Source: Methylovorus glucosotrophus (lineage in GTDB: Bacteria > Pseudomonadota > Gammaproteobacteria > Burkholderiales > Methylophilaceae). From it: a stretch of 64,000 nt of DNA. The notes beneath the pieces were generated by a model. The model saw only the letters and a list, made by a program, of their open reading frames with translations. It had not been told where the DNA came from and made no database searches. A program made the translations under genes and the position numbers. Shown here one piece after another: positions 43,447 to 52,778 of the stretch. The stretch is taken from assembly GCF_009858335.1 (NCBI RefSeq), contig NZ_VMSE01000001.1, forward strand, positions 806,001-870,000, written 5' to 3'. The first letter of the stretch is position 1; each line of letters starts with the position of its first letter.

Positions 43447-43866
43447 ATGGCCCTTTTGACAGAATTCAAGAAATTTGCCCTGCGCGGCAATGTAATGGAT
43501 CTCGCGGTGGGTGTGATCATCGGCGCCGCCTTTGGCAAAATCGTCGACTCACTGGTGGGTGACCTGATCATGCCAGTGGTGGGCATGCTGGTTGGCAAGC
43601 TCGATTTTTCCAATATGTTTATCCAGTTATCCGATGCCCCGGCTGGCGTGCCGCCGACCTATGCCGCCCTTAAGGCCGCTGGTGTGCCTTTATTGGCCTA
43701 TGGTAATTTTCTCACTGTGGCACTTAACTTTGTGATTCTGGCGTTTGTGATTTTCCTGCTGGTCAAGCAAATGAATCGCTTCCGCGATCAATTGACGCCA
43801 GAGGCACCACCCACACCAGAAGACGTGCTGCTGCTGCGCGAGATTCGCGATTCGCTGAAAAAATAG
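43447..43866 (+). CDS. mscL: Large-conductance mechanosensitive channel MscL
   Basis: MscL opens under membrane tension to save cells from hypo-osmotic bursting. The 139-residue protein has the N-terminal [20 protein letters not shown], the first pore helix with [18 protein letters not shown], and a second helix ([19 protein letters not shown]). The cytoplasmic C-terminal helix ends [12 protein letters not shown]. The ATG at 43447 has AGGAG upstream; the frame extends to 43372. Confidence 0.97.
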   Translation: MALLTEFKKFALRGNVMDLAVGVIIGAAFGKIVDSLVGDLIMPVVGMLVGKLDFSNMFIQLSDAPAGVPPTYAALKAAGVPLLAYGNFLTVALNFVILAFVIFLLVKQMNRFRDQLTPEAPPTPEDVLLLREIRDSLKK

Positions 43867-43913
43867 GCGTCCTGGCGGCGGGTGATTGTTACGACACCCT
43901 TGCCATATCCTCA

Positions 43914-43950
43914 TAAACAACAAGCCCCGCAATGCGGGGCTTGTTGTTTG
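43914..43950. terminator. Bidirectional terminator after mscL
   Basis: AACAACAAGCCCCGC pairs with GCGGGGCTTGTTGTT around a short AAT loop. It lies between mscL and the convergent small secreted-protein gene and works in either direction. Confidence 0.9.
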
Positions 43951-44003
43951 TCATACAGTACGGCTTGGAATCAGCGATAAATGCGCCAAAGTTTTCCTGG
44001 CGT

Positions 44004-44429
44004 TCAGATATCCGAATCTGTCGATCTGCCTGGAGCCGGTGCAGGTGAAGCATCTGGGCTGCTCTCACCATCATGGTTCATGAACACCACCATGACGACC
44101 TTGTCATCCACGATATCCAGTTCAGTGGTCTTGTAATAAGCACCCTTTTCATCGGTATTCAGATAATGGTAGTGCCACACGGAGGCGATCACCTTGCCAT
44201 CGGGGTTGGTGATGTCGTCGCGTTTGCTGGGCTCGCCAAACTGTTCCACGATTTTCGATTTGTCGATACCGGAGATGCCGGCGACGAACTCTTTTTCCGA
44301 AACCGCAATATCGCCAGTGGCTGAATTCGGGGCTTTAGCGTTTGGTACTTGTATGTTGGGCGCCTGTGCAGCGCCTGCAATCGATTGCCCGGCAATTCCC
44401 AGCATCAGTGCCAGTAACAAGGTTTTCAT
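44004..44429 (-). CDS. Small secreted protein, BamE/SmpA-like fold
   Basis: The 141-residue product has a signal peptide (MKTLLLALMLGIAGQSIAGA), an Ala/Pro/Asn-rich linker to about residue 45, and then KEFVAGISGIDKSKIVEQFG followed by EPSKRDDITNPDGKVIASVW. That helix-strand pattern with a G-xP (FGEPS) turn recalls the SmpA/OmlA domain. There is no lipobox cysteine. The C-terminal tail is Pro/Ser/Ala-rich. The function is unknown. It lies 100 bases downstream of corC on the same strand. Confidence 0.65.
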   Translation of the reverse strand: MKTLLLALMLGIAGQSIAGAAQAPNIQVPNAKAPNSATGDIAVSEKEFVAGISGIDKSKIVEQFGEPSKRDDITNPDGKVIASVWHYHYLNTDEKGAYYKTTELDIVDDKVVMVVFMNHDGESSPDASPAPAPGRSTDSDI

Positions 44430-44529
44430 GATGTATCCCCTTAAAAATGTGGTACAGCTTCAAAGGGTATGAGATGTTTTTTTACGCTTGGTTCCATGCA
44501 TCAATTCCAAGCTTATTCAATAGCTTGGC

Positions 44530-45369
44530 CTACTCGATTGCACTCTCGGGTTTTGCCTGAATCTCCACCAGCATGGAATGCAGGCGGCGGCTGTCTGCGC
44601 GCAAGACGGTGATGTGCAAACCATCAAAGCTGATCTGTTCGCCACGCTTGGGCAGATGGGCAAACTTGCTGACGACCAGACCGCCGATGGTGGAGAATTC
44701 TTCGTCGCTGAACTGGGTGCCCAGTGCTTCATTAAAGTCGGCGATTTCGGTCAGCGCCTTGATGCGATAGCGGCCCTGCGCATCGCGAATGATATTGTCC
44801 TCGGTTTCATCAAAGTCGTATTCGTCCTCAATGTCGCCGACGATCTGTTCCAGCACGTCTTCAATGGTGACCATGCCTGCCACACCGCCGTACTCATCGA
44901 CGACGATGGCGATATGGTTGCGATTGCTGCGAAACTCTTTCAGCAGCACATTCAGGCGCTTGGATTCGGGAATGAAAACCGCGGGGCGCAGCATGTCGCG
45001 TACATCAAAATCTTCGCCAGCGTAATAACGCAGCAAATCCTTGGCGAGCAGAATGCCGATCACATGGTTCTTGTCGTCATCAATGACCGGAAAGCGCGAG
45101 TGCGCGGCTTCAATCACAAAGGGAATAAACTTCTCGGGCGCATCGGTGATGTCAATGACATCCATCTGCGAGCGGGGAATCATGATGTCACGCACCTGCA
45201 TTTCAGACACTTGCAGCACGCCCTCAATCATGGAGAGGGCGTCGGCGTCCAGCAGGTTTTTTTCGTAGGCAGAGTGTAGCTGCTCGATCAGTTGTTCACG
45301 GTCTTCCGGTTCGCGCAGCAAAAAGTTGCTGATCAGTTCCAGCCATCGTGGTTTGTCGGTTTCGGCCAT
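44530..45369 (-). CDS. corC: CBS-domain protein CorC (HlyC/CorC family)
   Basis: The 279-residue soluble protein has two CBS domains (about residues 60-185, with [13 protein letters not shown] and [16 protein letters not shown]) and a C-terminal CorC_HlyC domain ([17 protein letters not shown] to [17 protein letters not shown]). It resembles E. coli CorC/YbeX, linked to magnesium and cobalt efflux. ybeZ-type phoH, ybeY and corC form the classic ybeZ-ybeY-ybeX order here, with a one-base gap to ybeY. Confidence 0.92.
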   Translation of the reverse strand: MAETDKPRWLELISNFLLREPEDREQLIEQLHSAYEKNLLDADALSMIEGVLQVSEMQVRDIMIPRSQMDVIDITDAPEKFIPFVIEAAHSRFPVIDDDKNHVIGILLAKDLLRYYAGEDFDVRDMLRPAVFIPESKRLNVLLKEFRSNRNHIAIVVDEYGGVAGMVTIEDVLEQIVGDIEDEYDFDETEDNIIRDAQGRYRIKALTEIADFNEALGTQFSDEEFSTIGGLVVSKFAHLPKRGEQISFDGLHITVLRADSRRLHSMLVEIQAKPESAIE

Positions 45370-45370
45370 C

Positions 45371-45838
45371 TTAGGCGATTGCTTTCTTGGTCAATTCTGT
45401 TTTTTCGGCGGCGTAAGGGTCACTGTAGCCGAGTTTTGTGACGATTTCTGTTTCCAGGCCTTCCATCAGCTCGGCCTGCGGCTCGGTTTCATGGTCGTAG
45501 CCATGCAGGTGTAGCACGCCATGTACGGTCAAATGGGCGTAGTGCGCTTCAATCGGTTTGCCTTGTTCTGCGGCTTCGCGGGCAACCACCGGTGCACACA
45601 AAATAATATCGCCCATCAGGTGCGGCTCTTCCGTCAACGGAAAGGTCAGCACATTGGTGGCGTAATCCTTGCCGCGATAATCGCGGTTGAGCGCGCGGCC
45701 TTCGTCTTCATCCACAATTCTTAAAGCAAGTTCCGTGTCAACGCGCAGGGTGGCACGCGCCCATTTGCGAAACAGCTTGTCCGCGGGAATATTGGCAGCC
45801 TCGCTCGCCACCTGCACATCCATTGCCAGTCTAGGCAT
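45371..45838 (-). CDS. ybeY: Endoribonuclease YbeY
   Basis: YbeY is a zinc RNase for 16S rRNA 3'-end maturation and ribosome quality control. The 155-residue protein has the zinc motif H-x3-H-x5-H within [18 protein letters not shown] and the family string [19 protein letters not shown] use the ATG at 45838 (MPRLAMDVQ), which gives the normal length and an eight-base overlap with phoH; an upstream ATG at 45865 is possible, and the frame extends to 45970. Confidence 0.93.
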   Translation of the reverse strand: MPRLAMDVQVASEAANIPADKLFRKWARATLRVDTELALRIVDEDEGRALNRDYRGKDYATNVLTFPLTEEPHLMGDIILCAPVVAREAAEQGKPIEAHYAHLTVHGVLHLHGYDHETEPQAELMEGLETEIVTKLGYSDPYAAEKTELTKKAIA

Positions 45839-46814
45839 CGGAACGGCCTCGGCGATCTGTGTCATGCGGTTGGGCATGGCGCTCGCTATCAAAGGTTTCG
45901 TAGGCATTGATGATCTTCTGCACCAGCGGATGGCGCACCACATCCTCAGACAGGAAGTGGGTAAAAGCAATGCCGCGCACGTCTTTCAGTACCTGCTTGG
46001 CTTCCACCAGGCCGCTCTTCTGGCCGCGCCCAAGGTCGATCTGGGTCACGTCGCCCGTGATCACGGCTTTGGTGCCAAAGCCGATGCGGGTGAGGAACAT
46101 CTTCATTTGTTCCGGCGTGGTGTTCTGCGCTTCATCCAGAATGATAAAGCTCTGGTTCAAGGTGCGACCACGCATATAGGCCAATGGCGCGACTTCAATG
46201 GCGCCGCGCTCGAACATCTTGTTTACGGTGTCGTAGCCTGCCAAGTCGTATAAGGCGTCATACAATGGGCGCAGATAGGGATCGACTTTCTGCGCCAGAT
46301 CGCCTGGCAAAAAGCCCAGTCGCTCGCCCGCTTCCACCGCCGGACGCACCAGTACGATGCGTTTTACCCTGTCGCGGGTCATGGCATCAATCGCGCTGGC
46401 CACCGCCAGATAGGTTTTGCCCGTACCCGCCGGGCCAATGCCAAAAGTAATGTCAAAGTCCTGAATCTGTTGCAGATAACTGACCTGGCGCGGCGTGCGG
46501 CCATGCAGATCCTGACGGCGTGTCATTAGCACCGGCATTTCCTTTTGTACATCTTCTGGCTTCATGCGGTCGATCTCGACCAGCCCCAGCTGTATCTCTT
46601 CCAGGCTCACGGGTTTGCTGGCGCGATCATAAAAGTTTTCGATCAGCTGCGCGGCAATGCGCACATTGCTTTGCTCGCCAGAAAAACGGAAGTGCGCACC
46701 GCGGCGTGCGATGCCAACATCCAGGGCATCTTCGATCTGCTTGAGGTTTTCATCCAGCGCGCCACACAGGTTGGCAAGACGCAGATTGTCTTCGGGACTA
46801 AGGGTAATTTCCAT
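45831..46814 (-). CDS. ybeZ: PhoH-family ATPase (YbeZ)
   Basis: The 327-residue protein has Walker [12 protein letters not shown] and Walker [12 protein letters not shown], with [20 protein letters not shown] and [20 protein letters not shown] between and after, the PhoH pattern. It carries an N-terminal KH-like region ([16 protein letters not shown]). YbeZ works with YbeY in RNA processing. It overlaps ybeY by eight bases. Confidence 0.93.
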   Translation of the reverse strand: MEITLSPEDNLRLANLCGALDENLKQIEDALDVGIARRGAHFRFSGEQSNVRIAAQLIENFYDRASKPVSLEEIQLGLVEIDRMKPEDVQKEMPVLMTRRQDLHGRTPRQVSYLQQIQDFDITFGIGPAGTGKTYLAVASAIDAMTRDRVKRIVLVRPAVEAGERLGFLPGDLAQKVDPYLRPLYDALYDLAGYDTVNKMFERGAIEVAPLAYMRGRTLNQSFIILDEAQNTTPEQMKMFLTRIGFGTKAVITGDVTQIDLGRGQKSGLVEAKQVLKDVRGIAFTHFLSEDVVRHPLVQKIINAYETFDSERHAQPHDTDRRGRSDA

Positions 46815-46871
46815 TATGGGGTGACCGCCCGTGGGGCAATAAGTGCATCAGTTAAAAGGGCAGGGAGGCGC

Positions 46872-48203
46872 TTAGGCAAGGCATTCTCCACGCAAGGTGT
46901 GCGGCATGGCCTGGGTGATTTTCACATGGACAAACTGGTTGATCAGCTTGGCGTCACCGGGGAAATTGACGATACGGTTGTTATCGGTGCGGCCAGCCAG
47001 TTCGCCAGTGTCTTTTTTGGACAGGCTCTCAACCAGCACACGTTGCACGCTGCCGACCATGGATTCGCTCACGGCTTTGCCTTGGGCTTCATTGAGTTCC
47101 TGCAGGCGGCTTAGGCGCTCCAGCTTGATTTCTTCGCTGGTGTCATCCGGCAGATAGGATGCGGGCGTACCGGGACGTGCGCTGTAGGTAAAGCTGTAGC
47201 TGAAGTCGAATCCTACATCCTGCATGAGCTTGAGCGTGGCGGCGAAGTCCTGCTCGGATTCGCCCGGAAACCCCACGATGAAGTCGGAAGTGATGCAGAT
47301 ATCCGGACGCGCACGGCGCAACTTGCGGATGATGGATTTGTATTGCAACGCGGTGTAATTGCGCTTCATGCCCATCAGCACGCGGTCAGACCCGGCCTGC
47401 ACCGGCAGGTGAAGATGCGAGACCAGCTTGGGAATGCGCGCGAAGCAGTCGATCAGAGCTTCGCTCATTTCATTGGGGTGCGAGGTGGTAAAGCGTATGC
47501 GTTCAATTTGCGGGATTTCGGCAATGTAGTCAATCAGCATGGCGAGGTCCGCCGCCGTGCCATCGGCACTGGTGCTGCGGTAGGCATTGACGTTCTGGCC
47601 CAGCAGGGTGATTTCCTTGACGCCTTGTTCCGCCAGTTGGATGGCCTCGACCAGAATATCTTCAAATGGGCGCGAGAATTCCTCACCGCGGGTATATGGC
47701 ACCACGCAGAAGCTGCAATACTTGTTGCAGCCTTCCATTATGGAAAGAAACGCGGCGGCACCTTCCACACGTGGCGGTGGCAGATGGTCAAACTTTTCGA
47801 TTTCGGGGAAGCTGATATCCACTTGCGACAGCCCGCTGCTGCGCCGGTTGGCAATCAGTTCCGGCAGGCGATGCAGGGTTTGCGGGCCGAAGACCACATC
47901 GACATAAGGCGCGCGGTCGACAATATGCTGGCCTTCCTGGCTGGCAACGCAGCCGCCGACGCCGATAACCAGATTCGGGTTTTTTTCTTTGAGCGGAATG
48001 AAACGGCCCAGGTGGCTGAATACTTTTTCCTGGGCTTTTTCGCGCACGGAGCAGGTGTTCAGCAGGATGACGTCAGCGTCTTCCGGATTATCGGTGGGCT
48101 GCATGCCATCGGCCGCATTCAGCATGTCGGCCATGCGCGACGAGTCATACTCGTTCATCTGGCAGCCGAATGTCTTGATGAAAACTTTTTTTGGCGTGTT
48201 CAT
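46872..48203 (-). CDS. miaB: tRNA-2-methylthio-N6-dimethylallyladenosine synthase MiaB
   Basis: MiaB is a radical-SAM enzyme that methylthiolates A37 of tRNAs. The 443-residue protein has the N-terminal cluster cysteines in [31 protein letters not shown] and [11 protein letters not shown], then the radical-SAM C-x3-C-x2-C in [16 protein letters not shown], and a C-terminal TRAM domain from about residue 375. The gene is 57 bases before phoH; the miaB-ybeZ-ybeY-corC order is familiar in proteobacteria. Confidence 0.96.
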   Translation of the reverse strand: MNTPKKVFIKTFGCQMNEYDSSRMADMLNAADGMQPTDNPEDADVILLNTCSVREKAQEKVFSHLGRFIPLKEKNPNLVIGVGGCVASQEGQHIVDRAPYVDVVFGPQTLHRLPELIANRRSSGLSQVDISFPEIEKFDHLPPPRVEGAAAFLSIMEGCNKYCSFCVVPYTRGEEFSRPFEDILVEAIQLAEQGVKEITLLGQNVNAYRSTSADGTAADLAMLIDYIAEIPQIERIRFTTSHPNEMSEALIDCFARIPKLVSHLHLPVQAGSDRVLMGMKRNYTALQYKSIIRKLRRARPDICITSDFIVGFPGESEQDFAATLKLMQDVGFDFSYSFTYSARPGTPASYLPDDTSEEIKLERLSRLQELNEAQGKAVSESMVGSVQRVLVESLSKKDTGELAGRTDNNRIVNFPGDAKLINQFVHVKITQAMPHTLRGECLA

Positions 48204-48368
48204 GATTGCGTGTACAACCGCAAGTCAGAGGATGTGCACATGGCCGGCACAAGGGGGGAGAGCTGGAGGTTTCGGTGCAAAATATCTTAAAAAAACAGTA
48301 CGCTAAGGCCTAATTGTAGCCCAGCCCAAGGCTAAATGCCAATCAAGGTCATGGCAGCAGGCATACAC

Positions 48369-49211
48369 TCAGCTGTTCAGGTGGCTGTGTGCCTGTGGGC
48401 GTGCTGTCGGGGCAGCGTTTTTCTTGCGGTAAACCACGGCCTGGCCGTCTGGCGTCATCAGGCTGCCCAGATGGATGCCGTACAGGGACTGCAAGGCGGG
48501 CAGTGCGTGCAGATCAGCTTTTACCTGGCTTTCCAGTTGACCATTATTCACCAGCAGCAGGCGATCAAACGCATGCAGTGCCTGGTTGATGTCATGCAGG
48601 ATGGCGAGCAGCGCATGACCGCGGGCTTCGGCATAGCTCTGCATGCTGTCCAGCAGCTCACCTTGCAAACCGGGGTCTAGCGCTGCCAGTGGTTCATCCA
48701 TCATCACCAGCCCTTGTTCTATATCCCATAGTTGCGCAAATATCCGGGCGAGGTGAATGCGGGCCTGCTCGCCGCCGGATAGTTGATCCATCTTGCGTCC
48801 CGCCAGATGGGCAGCATGCGCCAGTTGCATGGCGTTGTGCACGATGGTGGTCAGGTGCGGGTCAATCTCCAGTGCCGCACGGCCCAGAGACACCACCAGC
48901 TCGGTCTGCATGCCGAAGGCGACATGGGTGGTTTGCGCCAGCACAGCACGTCGACGGCTCATCTCGCGCAGGCTGTAATGGCGGATATCGCGCCCCAGCA
49001 GGCTGATGTGGCCGCCTGAATGATGAAGCTCGCGCGATGCCAGCTTGAGCAGGGTGGATTTGCCGGCGCCGCTGGGGCCCAGCACCGCTACACGCTCGCC
49101 CGCATGCAAGGTCAGGGTATAAGGGCCAAAGTGATGGCGCCCCAGACGCAGGCTGGCTGCCTCCATGACCAGGAGTGGCTGGTTGATCAGGTTGATGGTA
49201 GCTGGATTCAT
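48369..49211 (-). CDS. hmuV: Hemin ABC transporter ATP-binding protein HmuV
   Basis: The 280-residue ATPase has Walker A GPSGAGKSTLLK, signature LSGGEQARIHLARIF, Walker B VMMDEPLAALD and the switch His in AILHDINQAL. Sequence and neighbours place it with HmuU and HmuT in hemin import across the inner membrane. Its start overlaps the hmuU stop by four bases. Confidence 0.93.
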   Translation of the reverse strand: MNPATINLINQPLLVMEAASLRLGRHHFGPYTLTLHAGERVAVLGPSGAGKSTLLKLASRELHHSGGHISLLGRDIRHYSLREMSRRRAVLAQTTHVAFGMQTELVVSLGRAALEIDPHLTTIVHNAMQLAHAAHLAGRKMDQLSGGEQARIHLARIFAQLWDIEQGLVMMDEPLAALDPGLQGELLDSMQSYAEARGHALLAILHDINQALHAFDRLLLVNNGQLESQVKADLHALPALQSLYGIHLGSLMTPDGQAVVYRKKNAAPTARPQAHSHLNS

Positions 49212-50254
49212 CCTATCCGTTCACGTGTTTGATTAAGCAGCATCAGAAAAAATGGCCCGCCAAGCAGGGCGGTAAAGATGCCCACCGGAATTTCAGCAGG
49301 TGTTGCCAGTGTCCTTGCCAGCGTATCGGCGATCAGCAATAGCAATCCGCCAAATACGATGGACAAGGGTAAAACCCGTCGCTGGTCTGAACCATGCAAA
49401 GTGCGTACCAGATGCGGCGCGATCAGGCTGATAAAGCTGATCATGCCGCACCAGGCCACCGTGGCGCCGACCAGCAACGCGACCATCAAAATGGTACGGG
49501 CGCGCAATGTTTCCACTTCTATCCCCACATGCGCTGCCGCCGCTTCTCCCAGCGCCAGTGCGTTCATGGCGCGGGCCAGCCTGCGAATCTGCCATGTGGC
49601 CAGCAGCAACATGAGTAGCGCCACACCGACGATGACCCAGCCTGCGCCAGCCAGTGAACCCAGGGTCCAGAAGCTCAGGCTGCGCAGCTGTTCATCCGTG
49701 GATAAATAGGTGCATAGTCCCAGCACCGCTACCGCGATCGCATTGAGGGCAATCCCCGTCAGCAGTAGTCCGGCGATGGAGCCTGGCGTAATCCAGCGCG
49801 CCACGCGATCCAGCGTAAAACAGACCAGCAATGCGCCAGCAAACGCCGCTAGTGGCAACAACCACGGACGCAGGCCCGTTGGCCATGCCCAAGGCAAACT
49901 GTCCGCAAAAACAATCGTCAAGGCGGCAGCACATGCGGCGCCACTATTCACGCCCAGCAAACCGGGGTCTGCCAGAGGGTTGCGAAACAGGCCCTGTGCC
50001 AGCGCGCCCGCTATCCCCAGCATGCCGCCCGCCAACAGGGCGAGCAGGGTTCTTGGCAGGCGAAGTTCCCACAGGACATAGCTATTGCCCGTGTTTTCGC
50101 CATGCAAGGGAGTCAGCCAATCGCGCCAGCTTATGGGCACAGCGCCTATGGAACTTGCCATGGCAAGCGCCAAGAGGGTGATGGCGAGCAGTAATACAAC
50201 AGGCCATGGGTTACCCCATTTTGAGCGTGGGGCAAAGCGAAAGGGAATGCGCAT
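49208..50254 (-). CDS. hmuU: Hemin ABC transporter permease HmuU
   Basis: The 348-residue FecCD-family permease has about nine or ten helices with LRLPRTLLALLAGGMLGIAG at about 68-87, RNPLADPGLLGVNSGAA, LLTGIALNAIAVAVLGL and ISFISLIAPHLVRTLHGSDQ. These are typical of BtuC/HmuU permeases. The ribosome site is weak (TGAGAA). A 273-base gap to hmuT upstream is unusual for an otherwise tightly packed operon. Confidence 0.93.
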   Translation of the reverse strand: MRIPFRFAPRSKWGNPWPVVLLLAITLLALAMASSIGAVPISWRDWLTPLHGENTGNSYVLWELRLPRTLLALLAGGMLGIAGALAQGLFRNPLADPGLLGVNSGAACAAALTIVFADSLPWAWPTGLRPWLLPLAAFAGALLVCFTLDRVARWITPGSIAGLLLTGIALNAIAVAVLGLCTYLSTDEQLRSLSFWTLGSLAGAGWVIVGVALLMLLLATWQIRRLARAMNALALGEAAAAHVGIEVETLRARTILMVALLVGATVAWCGMISFISLIAPHLVRTLHGSDQRRVLPLSIVFGGLLLLIADTLARTLATPAEIPVGIFTALLGGPFFLMLLNQTRERIG

Positions 50255-50527
50255 TTCTCAGGCCCGGATCAATCGTTCAGCCCTGTGCCATGCCCGCGCC
50301 GGACTAACACTTGTGCAGCTTGCATCGATTTTCACTCTATGTTCGTCATGCATATGCATAGAAAAGTTCAGCATCTGCGGCGGGGTGTCGCCCATGGCGA
50401 GCAGGCATGATGAGTATCCGGATGGCATAAGTCGCTATTTCGCTGTGGTATTTCTGGCAAATCCCGGAGGGGTAATTTTTGGATACCGCAGATGCAAGAT
50501 GCATGATTGAAAGCGCCGGTTTCCACC
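50255..50527 (-). other. Gap inside the hmu operon
   Basis: These 273 bases between the hmuT stop and hmuU start hold no gene I can support. A 52-codon stretch from an internal ATG shows no family resemblance. I do not recognise a riboswitch or other RNA. A short palindrome ATGCATATGCAT lies near 50349-50360. Confidence 0.5.
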
Positions 50528-51430
50528 TTATCCTGCCTGCATGGCGGATTGCAGGGAGCGGTCCAGCTCTTTCAGCGCCAGCGGCAAGCGCGGGCCAAAG
50601 CCGAGCAGCAGCATGGTTTCCATGCTGACGATGCGCTGCTTGCGCCCGGCAGGTGTTTGCGCCAGGCCAGGCAGCTTGAGAATCGCTGCTTTGCTGCCTG
50701 CCGCTTTCAGCCCCAGGTCGGTCAGCAGGATGATGTCGGGTTGCGCCGCGATCACCGCTTCCGGCGTCAGAGGCTTGAATCCGGTGAAGCCCTGCATGGC
50801 ATTCCTGGCACCGGCATAGCGCAGCATGGCATCTGCGCTGGTTTCCTGCCCGGCCACCATGATTTGCGACATGGAGTGCGAAAGAATAAACAGCACGCGA
50901 GGCGACGCCGCTGAATGCGCCTCCACACTTGTGCGCACCCCCTGCCACTCATTGCGCAGGCGCGCTTGCAGCTCACTCGCTTCCGCTACGCGACCCGTGA
51001 GTTCGCCCACTTTTTGTATGCGCTGCAGCAAGCCCTCAAATTGATGGTTGGCGGCGAGGATATGCACCGCAATACCCGCATTTTCCAGCTGCCGCAATAC
51101 GCTGGATGGCCCGGCATCTTCGGTTGCCAATACCATGGACGGCGCCAGCGCCAGAATACCCTCGGCAGACAGAGTGCGCGCATAACCCACGCTGGGCAGC
51201 GCCTGTGCCGCTGGCGGATAAAGCGAGGTGGTGTCTACGCCCGCCAGTTCGGCCGAAGCGCCCAGGGCATAGACGATTTCCGTGAGAGCACCGCCTACGC
51301 ATACCAGGCGTCGGTTGGCGGCATGCGCCGGCTGTGGTAGCCAGCCTAATGCGGGGAGCGCCCCCAGGGCCAGCCACTGTTTCAAGTGTTCCCGCCGGGA
51401 GGGCATGGCTGGTTGGTGCGCGATGCTCAT
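50528..51430 (-). CDS. hmuT: Periplasmic hemin-binding protein HmuT
   Basis: The 300-residue protein has a twin-arginine-like or Sec signal (MPSRREHLKQWLALGALPAL, ending PAHAA), then RRLVCVGGALTEIVYALGA, DTTSLYPPAA and VGYARTLSAEGILALAPSMV, typical of class III binding proteins for hemin. The RRLVCVGG block and the adjacent hmuS favour hemin over cobalamin. Its ATG overlaps the hmuS stop by four bases. Confidence 0.92.
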   Translation of the reverse strand: MSIAHQPAMPSRREHLKQWLALGALPALGWLPQPAHAANRRLVCVGGALTEIVYALGASAELAGVDTTSLYPPAAQALPSVGYARTLSAEGILALAPSMVLATEDAGPSSVLRQLENAGIAVHILAANHQFEGLLQRIQKVGELTGRVAEASELQARLRNEWQGVRTSVEAHSAASPRVLFILSHSMSQIMVAGQETSADAMLRYAGARNAMQGFTGFKPLTPEAVIAAQPDIILLTDLGLKAAGSKAAILKLPGLAQTPAGRKQRIVSMETMLLLGFGPRLPLALKELDRSLQSAMQAG

Positions 51431-52500
51431 GCCGTGCAGGCCTCGGTAATATCGGCAATCAAGGCGCGCCAGGATTCCAGCTCGGGCTTGCCGGGTTTGC
51501 GCTCCCCAAACAGCATGGCGATATTTTCGCCTTGTGCATCAAACAATTCGAGCGAAGTGACGATGCCGTCTTCGGTAGGTTTTTTTACCACCCAGGCGTT
51601 GGCGATCAGATCCTGCCGCAAATGCAGATTAAAGCCTTCGTCGAGCACATTGATCCAGGGGCCCATCAGCTTGATATTGCTTACCGGGCCACTATGAATC
51701 TGAATGATGCCCGGGTTGCCAACAAACACCATGATGGACACATTTTCGGCGGCGGCATCCTGCAAAAGGCGGGTGATGACATCGGGTGCCACGGGGATTG
51801 AAAAGCGGGTATCCGCAAGTCGCAAGCCTTGCGTGCGCGTCACCTTGTATTGCTTGAGCAGCCCGAAAAATTCATGCGTGTCCCGCATGACGGCCCAGTC
51901 ACGGCGGAATCCGGCAATGTCGATTTCGCTGTCGTCAAGGGCTGCAGGCGGCAGGCGTGGTGTTTCCACCACCATGTCGCCGGATTGATCCTCAGCCCGG
52001 AATTGTGCAAGCAGGGATTGGTAGGCCGCCTGCTGACTGGTGGGTTTCAAAAAGATTTTATGCAGCGCTATGCCAGTGCTATCAAAAAACTGCAGGCTTT
52101 GTTGCAAGCCTTTGCTGGTGTGTTCTTCTACCGCAAAGCCGTGGCGCCACTGCTGATAAAACAAGCGCAGGTCTATGCTGCCTGCCAGAACCAGTCCTAC
52201 CGGCCCCTGATGACTTACCTTGCGATAAACACCGGATTTTTCATGTACGCAGCTTTCATTGCGGGTCAGTGCCATGACTTCACCCAAGGGTTCAATCGCG
52301 GCAATGATCGCGGGGAATTCCGGTCGCAGCCGAGTGGCGTGCATGTCGCTATCCGAGCCGATGGCATCCACTCCGCAATGCGCGGCAATCAATTCCCCTT
52401 CGCTGATTTCGAGAGTGGCGGCAATTTCTCTGTGGCGTAAGCTGCTTTCGCGCCGCATGCGGCTAAAAGCTTCAATGATGGCGTCCTGCCTGGCGTGCAT
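51427..52500 (-). CDS. hmuS: Hemin-degrading/trafficking factor HmuS
   Basis: The 357-residue protein consists of two repeats of the HemS/HmuS domain; ALTRNESCVHEKSGVYRKVS in the first and FVGNPGIIQIHSGPVSNIKL in the second are family signatures. It binds haem in the cytoplasm and passes it on or breaks it down. The ATG at 52500 has GGAGG upstream; the frame extends to 52530. It is the first gene of hmuSTUV, behind a Fur-like box. No TonB-dependent hemin receptor is in the window. Confidence 0.93.
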   Translation of the reverse strand: MHARQDAIIEAFSRMRRESSLRHREIAATLEISEGELIAAHCGVDAIGSDSDMHATRLRPEFPAIIAAIEPLGEVMALTRNESCVHEKSGVYRKVSHQGPVGLVLAGSIDLRLFYQQWRHGFAVEEHTSKGLQQSLQFFDSTGIALHKIFLKPTSQQAAYQSLLAQFRAEDQSGDMVVETPRLPPAALDDSEIDIAGFRRDWAVMRDTHEFFGLLKQYKVTRTQGLRLADTRFSIPVAPDVITRLLQDAAAENVSIMVFVGNPGIIQIHSGPVSNIKLMGPWINVLDEGFNLHLRQDLIANAWVVKKPTEDGIVTSLELFDAQGENIAMLFGERKPGKPELESWRALIADITEACTA

Positions 52501-52590
52501 GGTGTCCTCCGATGAGTCACGGGCTGGCAAGCGCTGGCTGGTGCGGGTATGGCTAGCGATAGTGGCTGCGCCATGGGTTGGTGATGCATG

Positions 52591-52616
52591 ATTATATAAT
52601 GAGAATGGTTCTTATT
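52591..52616 (-). promoter_or_regulatory. Fur-like box and -10 element of the hmu operon
   Basis: AATGAGAATGGTTCTTATT (52598-52616) is a near-palindrome like Fur boxes and matches the site ahead of bfd. A minus-strand TATAAT (52596-52591) abuts it, so bound Fur would block the promoter. The first hmuS codon lies about 90 bases downstream. Confidence 0.6.
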
Positions 52617-52778
52617 ACAACAATGCGGCATGGGTGGCTTGTTGCGCTATCAAGCCACCTCTACATGTCTATGCAATAGCTTTCAGGGTGCTTGTGCAAG
52701 CCATCTTCTGCTTCGGTAACGGCAAACGCGCCAGAAAAATTGGAACGAGGGAGAATAGCCGCAGTGTAAAATGGCGGG

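Noticed and set aside
44508..44528. Terminator after corC
   Set aside because: CCAAGCT/AGCTTGG can pair, but no T run follows on the minus strand, so I do not call it a terminator.
50255..50527. Cobalamin riboswitch or hemP gene in the hmu gap
   Set aside because: No B12-box-like sequence and no HemP-like reading frame could be found on reading both strands.
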